Source of the DNA: Anaerolineales bacterium
GTDB taxonomy: Bacteria; Chloroflexota; Anaerolineae; Anaerolineales; Villigracilaceae
Assembly (NCBI GenBank): GCA_014379595.1
Contig: JACMLM010000058.1
Span: 30,101 to 94,100, forward strand
Reading direction: 5' to 3'
DNA length: 64,000 bases
Below the pieces are notes generated by a model. That model had not been told where the DNA came from and did no database searches. It saw only the letters and a program-made list of their open reading frames with translations. The translations under genes were made by a program, and so were the position numbers. Shown here piece after piece: positions 1 through 10,636 of this stretch (its first letter is position 1; every line of letters starts with the position of its first letter).

Positions 1-3000
1 TATCTGAAGGGGAATGATTTGAATTTTTTAATTGATAACTTGTTTGATAAGCAAGTTCTTCTAACGCTGTTTCAGTTTTGGCTGATAAAGCAAGAATATG
101 GCGAGGGCGTTTCGGTTCATCTGTTAATGTTTCCGAAACAACCAGCGGCGCTTCTGAAAGAATAATATGAGCATTAGTACCGCCGAAGCCGAATGAACTC
201 ACTCCGGCAAAACGCGGCTGGTCGCGGCGTTTCCAAGGGCGAAGATAAGTTCCAATTTCGAGTCGAGAGTCTTCCAATAAAAGATATGGATTTACTTCTT
301 TTAAATGTAAGTGAGGTGGGATGGCTTCGTTTTGCAGAGCAAGCACGGCCTTGATCAGCCCGGCGATTCCTGCTGCAGACTCCAAGTGACCAATGTTCGT
401 TTTTGCTGAACCCACTAAAACCCTGCCTTTTGATTGCCCATCATCCAGAACCGCACGCAACGATGCGATCTCGATCGGGTCACCAAGCGGCGTACCTGTA
501 CCATGCGCTTCCACATAACTGATTTGATGCGGAGCAACGTTGGCATTCGCAAGAGCCTGCCGAATGACATCCTGTTGAGCCAGTCCATTCGGAGCAGTCA
601 GCCCATTACTGCGTCCATCCTGATTCACCGCAGAGCCGTTAATGAGTGCAAGAATATTATCTCCATCGCGCACGGCATCAGAGAGACGCTTGAGAATTAC
701 AACACCACAACCTTCACCTCGCACATAACCATCTGCACTTGCATCAAATGTTTTGCAACGTCCATCAGGAGACAGCATTCGTGCCTGAGAAAATGTGATG
801 GTCAACTCAGGAGTCAGGATGAGGTTCACGCCTCCGACTAAGCCCAGATCTGATTCGCCGCTTCGGAGACTCTGACACGCTAAATGCACCGCCACTAATG
901 ATGATGAACAAGCAGTATCCACCGCCATGCTCGGACCGCGCAGGTCGAAAAGATACGACAAGCGATTCGCCGCGATGCTATGCGCGTTGCCTGTCCCAGC
1001 ATAGGCATCAATCTTTTCCGGATCGTCGAACTGCAAGCGTGAGTAATCAGAACTGCTGATTCCGATGAACACGCCCGTGCGACTTCCAGCCAAGGATTGA
1101 GGTGGGATAAAGGCATTTTCCAACGCCTCCCAACTCACTTCCAGAAGGAGACGCTGTTGAGGATCCATGCGAGTCGCTTCGCGCGGAGAAATCCCAAAGA
1201 AGTGCGGATCAAACAAATCAATCCCGTCAAGGAAGCCTCCCCAACGAGATGTGACTTTCCCCGGAGTGGCGGGATCCGATGAATAGAAGTCATCTACATT
1301 CCAACGATCAGGAGGGACTTCGGTAATTGCGTCCACACCGTTACGTAACAATTCCCAAAATGCTTGTGGATTTGATGCTTTCGGGAAACGACAACTTAAG
1401 CCAATGATAGCAATCGGTTCGTTCGTGTTTTTCAAAGAAAGTTGAATGGGTGTAGGAGACGGACTTACATGTTTGACTTGTTGTGAATCATTCGCCAAAT
1501 AATTAGCTAACAATTCAATGGTTGGATAATCCCAGGCGAGAGTCGGTGCGAGTGTACGGCTTAGGTAAACTTCCAAGTCTCCCGTGAGGCTGACAGCTTG
1601 AATGGAACCCAATCCATAATAAGTGAATGGCTGGCGCGGATCAATAGACGTAGATTCAATTTCCAACATGGATGCTATGTGTGTCATCAACCAGGATTGA
1701 ATCGCTACTGCTGATTTGTTTTGTTTGATATCTGGGATCGATTTTTGAGCTATTGGTTCTGTTTTCTCAGCCTTTTGAACAGTCACCTGATTCAATGAAG
1801 ATGACCTGACATTCCATTGACCAACGACTTCCAAAGTGTTTTCAAGGAAGGCTTTCTTACACGCGCGGCGTTGGATCTTCCCACTGGAGGTCTTCGGAAT
1901 GCTCATGGGCTTGACCAGGACAATGGCGAATACTTGCAGGTCGTGCTTTTCCGCCACTGCCTGACGAATAGCTGAAGCCACTTCATTGATATCAGGCTTG
2001 CGATTTTGGCGGGTAACTTCTTGAACAATGACAAGTCGTTCCTTGCCGCCATCCGTTACGGAAAAAGCAGCTCCCCCGGCAGGTTGCAAAGCAATGTGAG
2101 AGGACTCCACAGATAATTCAATGTCCTGGGGGTAATGATTGCTTCCGTGAATAATGATCAAATCTTTCAAACGCCCCGTGACAAAGAGCTCCCCATCTTT
2201 TAGAAAGCCCAAATCACCGGTGCGCAGGAACGGCCCGTCACCAGTATCCGATAAATAGGCCCGGAAAGTATTGCGTGTTTCATCTTCCAGGCGCCAATAT
2301 CCCTGTGCGACACTGGGACCTGAAACCCAAATTTCGCCGACTTGATCTGAAGTACTTTGTTCAAGCGTAGTTGGATTTGCAATCACGATCTTTTGATCAA
2401 TGATGGGTTTGCCGCAGTTCACCATTGTCCATGAACCGTCATCATCTGGAGAAGCTGGAACGACAAGATCATGTTCGAGAGATTTTCGGTCAACGGTAAA
2501 GGTGCGCGGTTCGGATGGACCATCACCACCGGATACGATCAGAGTACTTTCCGCCATGCCAAAGCATGGGTAGAAAGAAGATTTTTGGAAGCCGCACCCT
2601 GCAAAAGTGCGTGCGAAGCGTTCCAAAGTCTCCGGGCGAATCGGTTCGGCTCCACAGAATGCTAAAGTCCAGGAACTCAAATCCAGAGTTTCCATCTGTT
2701 CGGGTGTGACTTTATCAACGCACAGATCGTAGGCGAAGTTGGGAGCGCCGCAGGAATTGCCGCGATAGCGGCTGATAGCTTCCAGCCAACGCACGGGACG
2801 CTGCAGGAAGGATACCGGTGACATCCAAGTGGCCGACCCGCCCAGGTACATTGGTTCCAGCATGCCGCCAATGAGTCCCATATCGTGATAACTGGGAAGC
2901 CAGAAGACGCCCACAACGCTGGAGTCGATGTGGAAGCCATGAGAGATGGCTTTCAGGTTGTGCATCAGGTTGCCGTGGCTGACCATAACCCCCTTGGGCT

Positions 3001-3559
3001 GGCTGGTGGAGCCGGATGTGTATTGCAGGAAAGCAAGAGTATCGGAAGTGATCTGCGGGTCACGCCAATCCGCTTCCAGCCCGGCTGGGACCTGATCGGT
3101 GTTTAACCAATGTAACGCCTGCAGATCTGGGGCGTGCTCAAAACGCTGTTCGATGTTTAGGAGAATCGTTGATGTGGTCAATGCGAATGAAGCCCGTGAA
3201 TCATCCACAATGGATTGGATGCGCGGCACTGGACGATTTAGACGCGGCGGGTAGGCAGGCACCGCTGTGACACCGGCATATAAACAGCCCATAAAGGAGG
3301 CGACAAAATCCATACCCGCTGGATACAGAAGCAGGGCCCGCTCACCGCGCGCGCCAAAACTTTCCAACCATGCGCCAATTGCGCGGGCACGGCGATCCAA
3401 TTCGCCATAGGTAATAGAGATGACCTCGGACTGGTCATCTTGAATGAAGCGATAGACAAGTTCATCGGGCTGCTCTTGCGCCCGGGTTAGGAGAATTTTA
3501 ACAAGCGAATTTAATGGAGGGGAAAATTGGGAGGAGGCCAGGCGGGAGGTTTGCTTCAT
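1..3559 (-). CDS. Fatty-acyl-AMP ligase / acyl carrier protein / beta-ketoacyl synthase multidomain (type I PKS-like) protein, truncated by window edge
   Basis: Manual minus-strand reading from ATG at 3559: MKQTSRLASSQFSPPLNSLVKILLTRAQEQPDELVYRF...; AMP-binding motif LQYTSGSTSQPKGVMVSH; ACP-like YYGLGSIQAVSL; KS motifs IAIIGLSCRFP, DTACSSSLVAVHLA, EAHGTGTPLGDPIE, GFGGTNAHIILSEAP. Open to base 1. Confidence 0.9.
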   Translation of the reverse strand, partial: MKQTSRLASSQFSPPLNSLVKILLTRAQEQPDELVYRFIQDDQSEVISITYGELDRRARAIGAWLESFGARGERALLLYPAGMDFVASFMGCLYAGVTAVPAYPPRLNRPVPRIQSIVDDSRASFALTTSTILLNIEQRFEHAPDLQALHWLNTDQVPAGLEADWRDPQITSDTLAFLQYTSGSTSQPKGVMVSHGNLMHNLKAISHGFHIDSSVVGVFWLPSYHDMGLIGGMLEPMYLGGSATWMSPVSFLQRPVRWLEAISRYRGNSCGAPNFAYDLCVDKVTPEQMETLDLSSWTLAFCGAEPIRPETLERFARTFAGCGFQKSSFYPCFGMAESTLIVSGGDGPSEPRTFTVDRKSLEHDLVVPASPDDDGSWTMVNCGKPIIDQKIVIANPTTLEQSTSDQVGEIWVSGPSVAQGYWRLEDETRNTFRAYLSDTGDGPFLRTGDLGFLKDGELFVTGRLKDLIIIHGSNHYPQDIELSVESSHIALQPAGGAAFSVTDGGKERLVIVQEVTRQNRKPDINEVASAIRQAVAEKHDLQVFAIVLVKPMSIPKTSSGKIQRRACKKAFLENTLEVVGQWNVRSSSLNQVTVQKAEKTEPIAQKSIPDIKQNKSAVAIQSWLMTHIASMLEIESTSIDPRQPFTYYGLGSIQAVSLTGDLEVYLSRTLAPTLAWDYPTIELLANYLANDSQQVKHVSPSPTPIQLSLKNTNEPIAIIGLSCRFPKASNPQAFWELLRNGVDAITEVPPDRWNVDDFYSSDPATPGKVTSRWGGFLDGIDLFDPHFFGISPREATRMDPQQRLLLEVSWEALENAFIPPQSLAGSRTGVFIGISSSDYSRLQFDDPEKIDAYAGTGNAHSIAANRLSYLFDLRGPSMAVDTACSSSLVAVHLACQSLRSGESDLGLVGGVNLILTPELTITFSQARMLSPDGRCKTFDASADGYVRGEGCGVVILKRLSDAVRDGDNILALINGSAVNQDGRSNGLTAPNGLAQQDVIRQALANANVAPHQISYVEAHGTGTPLGDPIEIASLRAVLDDGQSKGRVLVGSAKTNIGHLESAAGIAGLIKAVLALQNEAIPPHLHLKEVNPYLLLEDSRLEIGTYLRPWKRRDQPRFAGVSSFGFGGTNAHIILSEAPLVVSETLTDEPKRPRHILALSAKTETALEELAYQTSYQLKNSNHSPSD

Positions 3560-3809
3560 GGAACGATTTTACCTAGTTTATCCGAATTTATTTAAGTTAT
3601 AACACAAAAGATGTTATTAGTTTGATAGCCAAAGGTATAATAGGACATGTAGGGGATTGGATGCACCAGAGCTGAGAAACTTACTTTAAGATCTAGTGAA
3701 TTCTTTAGAGATCGCCCCGCTACATTGTTTAGGCGCAACGATTATCACCTCTTGGACACAATGGAAGTATAATAGCCACTTGGCTCGTCAAAAGTAGTGC
3801 ACCTTGATT

Positions 3810-3851
3810 CTTCTAAGCAGTAGGTTGAAGGTTCGATTCCTTCCGGAGGCA
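3810..3851 (+). pseudogene. 3' half of tRNA-Arg(TCT): anticodon loop CTTCTAA, variable loop, intact T-arm GAAGG-TTCGATT-CCTTC and acceptor strand CGGAGGC-A; no matching 5' half
   Basis: T-arm pairs perfectly. The upstream sequence lacks the expected 5' acceptor GCCTCCG and the anticodon-stem partner ACTGC. Confidence 0.6.
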
Positions 3852-3890
3852 CTGAAAATATAATAAACGAGCATAGGAAGGAGCAGGTTC

Positions 3891-4286
3891 ATGCCTACCG
3901 TTATTCGTAAATCAGTTGCAACACTTCTTGAATCCCGCCGTGAGATTCTTCATGCAGTAAGTTGGCAGGTTCGTTCCAATGGTTGGAGTCCGCCAACAGA
4001 TGAATATGAAACAGAAGAGTCGTACGTTGTACGTATGGAAATAGCGGGGATGCGCGAAGATGATTTTGAGGTTTCCCTCGAAAAAAATACCCTGCTTATC
4101 TCGGGTTCACGAACTGACACTGCACATGAACGCCGTGCATATCAACAAATGGAAATACAATATGGAAAATTTGAAACAGCCATAAGCCTGCCGGGGCCAG
4201 TAAATATTGATCTGACTCGCGCAGAGTATAAAGATGGTTTTTTGATCATTGTCCTCCCAAAAGAAAATCAAAACAAGGTTGAATAG
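3891..4286 (+). CDS. Hsp20/alpha-crystallin family small heat shock protein
   Basis: [32 protein letters not shown]...; C-terminal GFLIIVLPK. Confidence 0.92.
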   Translation: MPTVIRKSVATLLESRREILHAVSWQVRSNGWSPPTDEYETEESYVVRMEIAGMREDDFEVSLEKNTLLISGSRTDTAHERRAYQQMEIQYGKFETAISLPGPVNIDLTRAEYKDGFLIIVLPKENQNKVE

Positions 4287-4290
4287 ATAC

Positions 4291-6927
4291 ATGCCCGCAG
4301 AACGATGGCAAAACGGTATTCAGGAATTTTTTCAAACAATTGGCGAAACCGATGATGAACTTATAAAAACGTTCATGTCATCGATGTTTTTAAGTGCCCA
4401 GAAAACTAGCGACGATTCCGCTTCATCCGCACCACAAGAGGCGGAGAAAAACGAGGAGCAGAAGTTTCCCGATGTACTTCCCATCCTGCCGTTGCGTGGC
4501 CTAGTTGTGTATCCGAACACTGCTGTCCCGTTGACAGTGGGTCAAGTACGCTCTATCAAACTTGTGGATGATGTTGTTGGCGGTGACAAACTTGTCGGTT
4601 TGGTCGCCGCACTTAATCCTGAGCAGGAAACTCCCGGTCCTAATGAGTTGTATCAAGTTGGAACTATCGCCACTGTTCATCGTTTGTTGCGTGCGCCAGA
4701 TGGGACAGTTCGTCTATTAGTGCAAGGAATGGAACGCTTTCGTCTCGGTGAATTCGTTGCAGAAGAACCCTATCTTAAAGCACATGTTCACCTGATTCCT
4801 GAAACTCAGGAAACTAATCTTGAGACAAGTGCTTTGGCGCGAAATGCACGTGACCAATTCCAACAGATCACACAAATGATTCCGTCATTTCCTGATGAAT
4901 TGGCTGGTTCCATTACGTCGCTCGAAGACCCTTTGCAAACCGCATATACGATCGCAAACTTTCAAAGAATTGCTTTAAAAGATGCTCAAGAAATCCTTGA
5001 GTTGGATTCTGTATACGAAAAGCTTAAGAAGCTGATTGGTTTGTTGGTACGCGAAGCTGAAGTCTTGCAGATCGGGCAGAAGATCCAAAATGAAGCTCGT
5101 GGTGAGATCGAAAAAGTGCAGCGTGAATATTTTCTGCGCGAGCAGATGAAAGCTATTCAACGGGAGCTGGGGGAGCTGGACGAACAATCTGAGGAAGCCG
5201 AGGAATTTCGCAAAAAGATCGAAGAAGCGAAGATGCCCGAAGAAGCGCATAAGCAGGCCAAACGTGAGTTGGATCGGTTGTCACGTTTACCAACTGCTGC
5301 AGCAGAGTATGGAGTCATCCGTACCTATTTAGATTGGCTGGTTACGCTTCCATGGTCAAAATCCACGCAAGATAATCTAAATATTGCACATGCGCGCGAA
5401 ATTTTGAATAAAGACCATTTTGGGCTTGAGGATGTAAAAGACCGCATTCTTGAGTTTCTTGCAATTCGAAAATTGCGTATTGACCGCAAAGATGACAAGA
5501 AAGCCCCCACAGAGGACATGATCCGCCGCGAACGCGAAGGTGTAATTCTTTGTTTTGTTGGGCCGCCCGGTGTTGGTAAAACATCTTTGGGTCAATCCAT
5601 TGCGCGTGCAATGGAACGTAAATTTATCCGTGCTTCGCTTGGTGGTGTACGTGATGAAGCTGAAATTCGTGGGCATCGCCGAACATATATTGGCGCTATG
5701 CCTGGGCGTATTTTACAATCTCTACGGCGTGTTGATTCTAAAAACCCGGTCTTCATGCTTGATGAAGTGGATAAACTTACTTATGATTTTCACGGTGACC
5801 CCGGGTCTGCACTTCTGGAGGTTTTAGACCCCGAACAAAATGGCGAGTTTCGAGATAATTATCTTGAAGTTTCATATGATCTTTCGCAGGTGTTTTTTAT
5901 TACAACTGCAAATACACTTGAAACTATCCCCGGTCCATTGCGTGATCGTATGGAAATGATCTTTCTTTCTGGATACACCGAGAATGAAAAGATGGCTATT
6001 GCACGTGGTTATCTAATTCCGCGTCAGATCCGTGAGAATAGTTTGCGCGAGGGCGAAATTAAATTTAATGACGATGCTTTGAGAATGATCGTGCGTCAGT
6101 ATACACGTGAGGCGGGCGTACGCAATTTGGAACGTAAGATCGGGACAGTTTGTCGTAAAGTAGGTACAAAAATTGTTGAGGGCAAAGGTAAAAAGATTGT
6201 GATCACGCCCAAGCTGGTGGAAGAGTATCTTGATCATCCAATTTTCTTAGGCCCCGAGGAATTAAATAAACGCACATCCATTCCTGGTGTGGTGCCCGGC
6301 CTTGCATGGACTTCCTTTGGCGGTGATATATTATTTATTGAAGCAACATCCATGCCTGGCGGACGAGGTTTTCAAGTAACGGGTTCGATTGGTAATGTGA
6401 TGCAGGAATCAGCACGTGCCGCAATGTCTTATGTTCGTTCGCGAGCTGCTTCCTTGAATATTCCCCCAGAGTTCTTTGATAAATTTGATATACATATGCA
6501 TATCCCAGCCGGGGCACAACCTAAAGACGGTCCATCTGCCGGTGTGACGATGGCAACTTCTCTAGTATCGTTGATCTCTGGTCGCAAGGTCAAGCCTCAG
6601 GTTGGTATGACCGGCGAGATCACTTTGCGAGGGCAGGTGCTTGCCATTGGCGGCGTCAAAGAAAAAGTTTTGGCGGCGCATCGTAACGGCCTGACAACTG
6701 TGATCCTGCCAAAGCGCAATGAACAGGATATTGATGATGTTCCTGATGAAGTCCGCAATACGATGAAATTTATTTTTGCCGAATCTGTGGATGATGTGAT
6801 CAATGCTGCTTTGGAAAAAGCAAAGCCTCCGAAGAAAAAATCGAAGCAGCCAGTTAAGAAGAAAAAAACTACGCAAACAAAGGCGAAGAAGAATGGCAAA
6901 CCCAAAGATACTGCTCGCAGAAGATGA
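4291..6927 (+). CDS. lon: ATP-dependent endopeptidase La (Lon)
   Basis: Walker [16 protein letters not shown]; protease motif [16 protein letters not shown]-terminal [22 protein letters not shown]. Confidence 0.97.
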   Translation: MPAERWQNGIQEFFQTIGETDDELIKTFMSSMFLSAQKTSDDSASSAPQEAEKNEEQKFPDVLPILPLRGLVVYPNTAVPLTVGQVRSIKLVDDVVGGDKLVGLVAALNPEQETPGPNELYQVGTIATVHRLLRAPDGTVRLLVQGMERFRLGEFVAEEPYLKAHVHLIPETQETNLETSALARNARDQFQQITQMIPSFPDELAGSITSLEDPLQTAYTIANFQRIALKDAQEILELDSVYEKLKKLIGLLVREAEVLQIGQKIQNEARGEIEKVQREYFLREQMKAIQRELGELDEQSEEAEEFRKKIEEAKMPEEAHKQAKRELDRLSRLPTAAAEYGVIRTYLDWLVTLPWSKSTQDNLNIAHAREILNKDHFGLEDVKDRILEFLAIRKLRIDRKDDKKAPTEDMIRREREGVILCFVGPPGVGKTSLGQSIARAMERKFIRASLGGVRDEAEIRGHRRTYIGAMPGRILQSLRRVDSKNPVFMLDEVDKLTYDFHGDPGSALLEVLDPEQNGEFRDNYLEVSYDLSQVFFITTANTLETIPGPLRDRMEMIFLSGYTENEKMAIARGYLIPRQIRENSLREGEIKFNDDALRMIVRQYTREAGVRNLERKIGTVCRKVGTKIVEGKGKKIVITPKLVEEYLDHPIFLGPEELNKRTSIPGVVPGLAWTSFGGDILFIEATSMPGGRGFQVTGSIGNVMQESARAAMSYVRSRAASLNIPPEFFDKFDIHMHIPAGAQPKDGPSAGVTMATSLVSLISGRKVKPQVGMTGEITLRGQVLAIGGVKEKVLAAHRNGLTTVILPKRNEQDIDDVPDEVRNTMKFIFAESVDDVINAALEKAKPPKKKSKQPVKKKKTTQTKAKKNGKPKDTARRR

Positions 6928-7255
6928 TGTAACCATGGTCTCGCTATTAAAGACTCTTTTGAAAATGGAGGGATTTGACGTGATCGCTTTGTCTGCAGAT
7001 GCGGATGTATCTGCAGCCGTCCGGAAGGAGAATCCTGACGTCCTTTTATTGGATGTACATTTGGGGCACCAAAGCGGCCTGGATATATTGGACAGCGTTA
7101 CCAATTCTCAGGATACAAACACGCGTGTAGTTATGTCTTCGGGTTCGAATGTTAAAGAAGAGTGTATGCAGCGCGGCGCATTCGGTTTTTTACTTAAACC
7201 ATATATGCCGGATGAACTCATCACAGTCTTAAAGCAAGCCATCAAAGCTGTATGA
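6893..7255 (+). CDS. Stand-alone response regulator receiver (CheY-like) protein
   Basis: KILLAEDD...VLLLDVHLG...VVMSSGS...[11 protein letters not shown]; start MANPKILL overlaps the lon 3' end. Confidence 0.88.
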   Translation: MANPKILLAEDDVTMVSLLKTLLKMEGFDVIALSADADVSAAVRKENPDVLLLDVHLGHQSGLDILDSVTNSQDTNTRVVMSSGSNVKEECMQRGAFGFLLKPYMPDELITVLKQAIKAV

Positions 7256-7261
7256 TGCCCC

Positions 7262-7684
7262 GTGAATATTCGTGAATTTCGTTTCCCCGCTGATTATTCT
7301 CAAACTTTAGAGTTATGGGAAAGTATTGAAGCCGGTATGAGTGTTGGGCGTTCAGATACGCCGGAAGAAATACAAAAGAAACTTAAACGTGACTCCGATC
7401 TGTTTTTGGTTGCTGAACTGAATAATGAAATTGTTGGCACGGTTATTGGCGGGTATGATGGCCGCCGCGGAATGATCTATCATCTTGCGGTTCATAAAAG
7501 TGTTCGAAAGCAGGGTATTGGCGGATTGCTCCTTAATGAAGTTGAAAATCGCTTGAAAGCGAAAGGCTGTTTAAAATGTTATCTTCTGGCTTTTGCCGGT
7601 AATACGGATGCCATTCAGCTTTATAAAAAACATGGGTGGTATGACCAAAAAGAAGACATTGTTTTTGGAAAAGAATTTTCATGA
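7262..7684 (+). CDS. GNAT family N-acetyltransferase (RimI/YpeA-like), GTG start
   Basis: IYHLAVHKSVRKQGIGGLLLNEVENRL. Confidence 0.85.
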   Translation: MNIREFRFPADYSQTLELWESIEAGMSVGRSDTPEEIQKKLKRDSDLFLVAELNNEIVGTVIGGYDGRRGMIYHLAVHKSVRKQGIGGLLLNEVENRLKAKGCLKCYLLAFAGNTDAIQLYKKHGWYDQKEDIVFGKEFS

Positions 7685-8175
7685 CGATTCGATTTGGGAT
7701 CTTAACTCTCTCTGATCGCTCATCTCGTGGTGAACGTGAAGATGCCTCCGGTCCCGCTTTAGCGGCTCTTATCCGCGCTCAAAACTGGTTAGTCACCAAA
7801 CAAGCGATTCTCTCAGACGATGAATCTGCCATTCGCGCAATTTTGATCGAGTGGGCAGATAGCGGCAGCTTTGATGTTATTTTAACTACGGGCGGCACAG
7901 GCTTTGCTCCACGTGATGTTACCCCTGATGCCACACGCGCCGTCATTCAACGGGATGCACCCGGTTTAGCTGAAGCCATGCGCGCTGAGAGTTTGAAAAA
8001 AACACCTCATGCCATGCTGTCTCGTGCAGTTGCGGGCATTCGAGGAAGCACGCTCATTGTTAATCTACCAGGCAGCCCAAAAGGTGCAGTAGAAAACTTG
8101 CAAACGATACTGTCTGTTCTTCCTCATGCAGTTCAACTTCTTACAAATTCCCCTGGGTCTGAGGCATCGCATTAA
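7681..8175 (+). CDS. MogA/MoaB family molybdenum cofactor biosynthesis protein
   Basis: FGILTLSDRSSRGEREDASGP; TTGGTGFAPRDVTPDAT; NLPGSPKGAVENL. Confidence 0.92.
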   Translation: MTIRFGILTLSDRSSRGEREDASGPALAALIRAQNWLVTKQAILSDDESAIRAILIEWADSGSFDVILTTGGTGFAPRDVTPDATRAVIQRDAPGLAEAMRAESLKKTPHAMLSRAVAGIRGSTLIVNLPGSPKGAVENLQTILSVLPHAVQLLTNSPGSEASH

Positions 8176-8364
8176 TCTTTCATTATTCTTAAGCAGTTCA
8201 CCTAGCCACTAGGTACAACTCATTGGTATAATCCGCCCGCTTGCAAAGTGCCGCAGAAATATCTAAATTATTCTTCTAGTTTTTATGCGTAAATTCTTCT
8301 AGAAAATTACTTGTAGGTGTAAATAGCGGTAAAAGTAAATCAAACAATTAAGGAAAGAGTAAGC

Positions 8365-8922
8365 ATGATAGATGTAAATGAACTTCGCAAAGGTGTCACA
8401 TTTGAATTGGATGGAAATCTCCTGAAAGTATTGGATTACAGTCATAACAAAACTGGTCGTGGCAATGCCAATATTAAAGTAAAAGCCCGCAATTTGATAA
8501 CTGGCTCCACAATTGAACGCACATTTAGCTCTGGTCAATCAGTTCAGGATGTAGACCTTGATTTCGCCAATGTTTCGTACTTATATAATGATGGCGAGCT
8601 ATACTACTTTATGGACAATGTCACATTTGAACAGCCGGGCATCAAAAGAGAATCTCTCGGTGATAGTGCTAATTATCTAAAAGAAGGCATGGAAGTAAAA
8701 CTTACTTTCTATAAAGGCGAACCGATTGATGTGGAATTGCCAACCTCGGTGGATTTGAAAGTCGTTGAAGCTGAAATGGCCATCCGCGGTGATACTGCCA
8801 CAGGCGTAACAAAGAAAGTCACCACTGAATCAGGGATACAAGTGCAATGCCCGAACTTCGTCAACGTCGGAGATACCATCCGCGTAGATACTCGTACGGG
8901 TGAATATATTACACGCGTATAA
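8365..8922 (+). CDS. efp: Translation elongation factor P
   Basis: VNELRKGVTFELDGNLLKVLDYSHNKTGRGNANIKVKARNL; C-terminal GDTIRVDTRTGEYITRV. Confidence 0.97.
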   Translation: MIDVNELRKGVTFELDGNLLKVLDYSHNKTGRGNANIKVKARNLITGSTIERTFSSGQSVQDVDLDFANVSYLYNDGELYYFMDNVTFEQPGIKRESLGDSANYLKEGMEVKLTFYKGEPIDVELPTSVDLKVVEAEMAIRGDTATGVTKKVTTESGIQVQCPNFVNVGDTIRVDTRTGEYITRV

Positions 8923-8944
8923 ATTTCTCTCTGTAACAAAAAAT

Positions 8945-9274
8945 ATGAAAACACCAGATGGGCGTGAGTGCCCACACTTCTACGGCGATTATTATCGCGG
9001 CCGCAATATAGAAGAATGCCGTCTCCTTAAATTACACGGCCAACAATGGACACGTGACTTGTGCAAAACTTGTCCCGTCCCTGATATTGCACGTGCCAAT
9101 TCATGCCAGCATATGCAGTTGAAGCCTGTAGTTGCACGTCCAATTACAGCTGCTTTTCAACGCCGTGTGCAAGTGAATGCATTTTGTGAAAAGACAAAGC
9201 GTGATGTCTCCGAGCCGCAAATCGGCTGTGGAGAGTGTCACTCTTTGCCGTTTAATTTTGAGATAAAAGAATAA
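8945..9274 (+). CDS. Small cysteine-rich hypothetical protein
   Basis: MKTPDGRECPHFYGDYYRGRNIEECRLL...CKTCPVPDIARANSC...IGCGECHSLPFNFEIKE; in-frame Met gives this start. Confidence 0.7.
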   Translation: MKTPDGRECPHFYGDYYRGRNIEECRLLKLHGQQWTRDLCKTCPVPDIARANSCQHMQLKPVVARPITAAFQRRVQVNAFCEKTKRDVSEPQIGCGECHSLPFNFEIKE

Positions 9275-9309
9275 TCTGAGAGACTCGCGGGGGAGTCCAA
9301 TAAACTAAT

Positions 9310-10500
9310 ATGACGCTGACACTATTGCTTGATCTAGACGACACCCTGCTCAATACCAATTTAGAATCTTTCATCCCCGCTTATTTTCAAGCATTGGCAA
9401 GAGACCTTGCTCCGCAGATCGCTCCTGATCTGATGTTTCGTGCGCTGATTGCTGGTACGAGTTTGATGAATGAAAGCCAGGATTTCTCACATACTTTAAA
9501 AGAAGTATTCGATGCAGAATTTTATCCACAGCTTAATCTTTCCCGTGAAGAACTTGAACCTGCTGTTGAAAACTTTTATGATCATATTTTCCCAACTTTA
9601 TCCGGGCTTACATCTCAAAGGCCCGAAGCCAAATTATTTATTGATTGGGCTTTTGCTCAGGGTTTTCGCATTGCGATAGCCACCGATCCGCTCTTGCCGC
9701 GTAAGGCTACATATCATCGTTTGAGATGGGCAGGCTTGGAACCAGAGCGATTTGAACTTGTTTCAACTTTCGATCATTTTCATTTTTCAAAAACTCATCC
9801 TGCTTATTATGCCGAAGTCCTCGGCCGTATGGGCTGGCCTGACGGTCCAATTCTTATGGTCGGCAATGACATAGATCGTGATATTTTACCGGCGCAAAAG
9901 CTTGGGCTGGCTACATATCATATAGATGACGAACCCGCTTCCAGGTCCGGACCTGATGCGGGCGCGCACGGTAAACTGGCTGACCTGCGTCGGTGGATCG
10001 AATCCACCGATCTGACATCTCTAACTCCATCATTCAAATCAATTGATTCAGTACTGGCAATATTATCCGCCACCCCGGCCGCCTTTAATGGATTATTAGG
10101 TGGATTGGATTCGTTATCATGGTCTCGCGAACCTACCTCGAATGATTGGGCATTGACTGAACTGATTTGCCATATGCGTGATACTGAGCGCGAAATACAT
10201 CATATGCAAATTAAGTTGTTTCGCGCGCAAAAAGAACCATTTATTCCACGGCCTGATACAAGCATATGGGCCAGCCAAAGAGATTATCTGCATGAGAATG
10301 GGGCATCTGCTTTGATCGAGTTTAACGATGCGCGGCGTGAAACATTGCATATGATCAAGGAAATTACACCAGATGAATGGGAACAAAGAGCACGTCACGC
10401 TATTTTTGGGCCCACAAATTTCCTCGAAGTAGCCAGCTTTATTACGGACCATGATCGAATGCATATTCAGCAGGCATGGAGTATTCTGAAAAAAATCTAA
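9310..10500 (+). CDS. HAD-family hydrolase fused to a DinB-like C-terminal domain
   Basis: N-terminal LLLDLDDTLLNTN, GNDIDRDILPAQKLG (HAD motifs); C-terminal ELICHMRDTEREIHHMQIK...FITDHDRMHIQQ (DinB-like). Confidence 0.82.
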   Translation: MTLTLLLDLDDTLLNTNLESFIPAYFQALARDLAPQIAPDLMFRALIAGTSLMNESQDFSHTLKEVFDAEFYPQLNLSREELEPAVENFYDHIFPTLSGLTSQRPEAKLFIDWAFAQGFRIAIATDPLLPRKATYHRLRWAGLEPERFELVSTFDHFHFSKTHPAYYAEVLGRMGWPDGPILMVGNDIDRDILPAQKLGLATYHIDDEPASRSGPDAGAHGKLADLRRWIESTDLTSLTPSFKSIDSVLAILSATPAAFNGLLGGLDSLSWSREPTSNDWALTELICHMRDTEREIHHMQIKLFRAQKEPFIPRPDTSIWASQRDYLHENGASALIEFNDARRETLHMIKEITPDEWEQRARHAIFGPTNFLEVASFITDHDRMHIQQAWSILKKI

Positions 10501-10636
10501 TTTTTTGTGCGTGTCTTCCAGTCAGGTGCAGTGTTATTATTGAAAAGAAGGACAAACCTTTGTCCTTCTTTTCATATTTGAACTATGACCGTATGTTAAC
10601 ATAAGGTTTAAAGTTACAATTTTAAGGAGAACACGA

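Noticed and set aside
434-3465. Short plus- and minus-strand ORFs listed within 0.4-3.5 kb
   Set aside because: All overlap the continuous minus-strand FAAL-ACP-KS reading frame and show no protein-like motifs.
3775-3851. Complete tRNA gene
   Set aside because: The candidate 5' acceptor (GCCACTT) and D-arm pair poorly and the anticodon stem does not pair; only the 3' half is canonical.
3600-3853. tmRNA ending in the tRNA-like T-arm
   Set aside because: No tag-peptide reading frame (ANDN..ALAA-like) and no 5' partner for the CGGAGGC acceptor strand.
6562-7104. 180-aa minus-strand ORF over lon/response regulator
   Set aside because: Antisense to two strongly supported genes; no recognisable motif.
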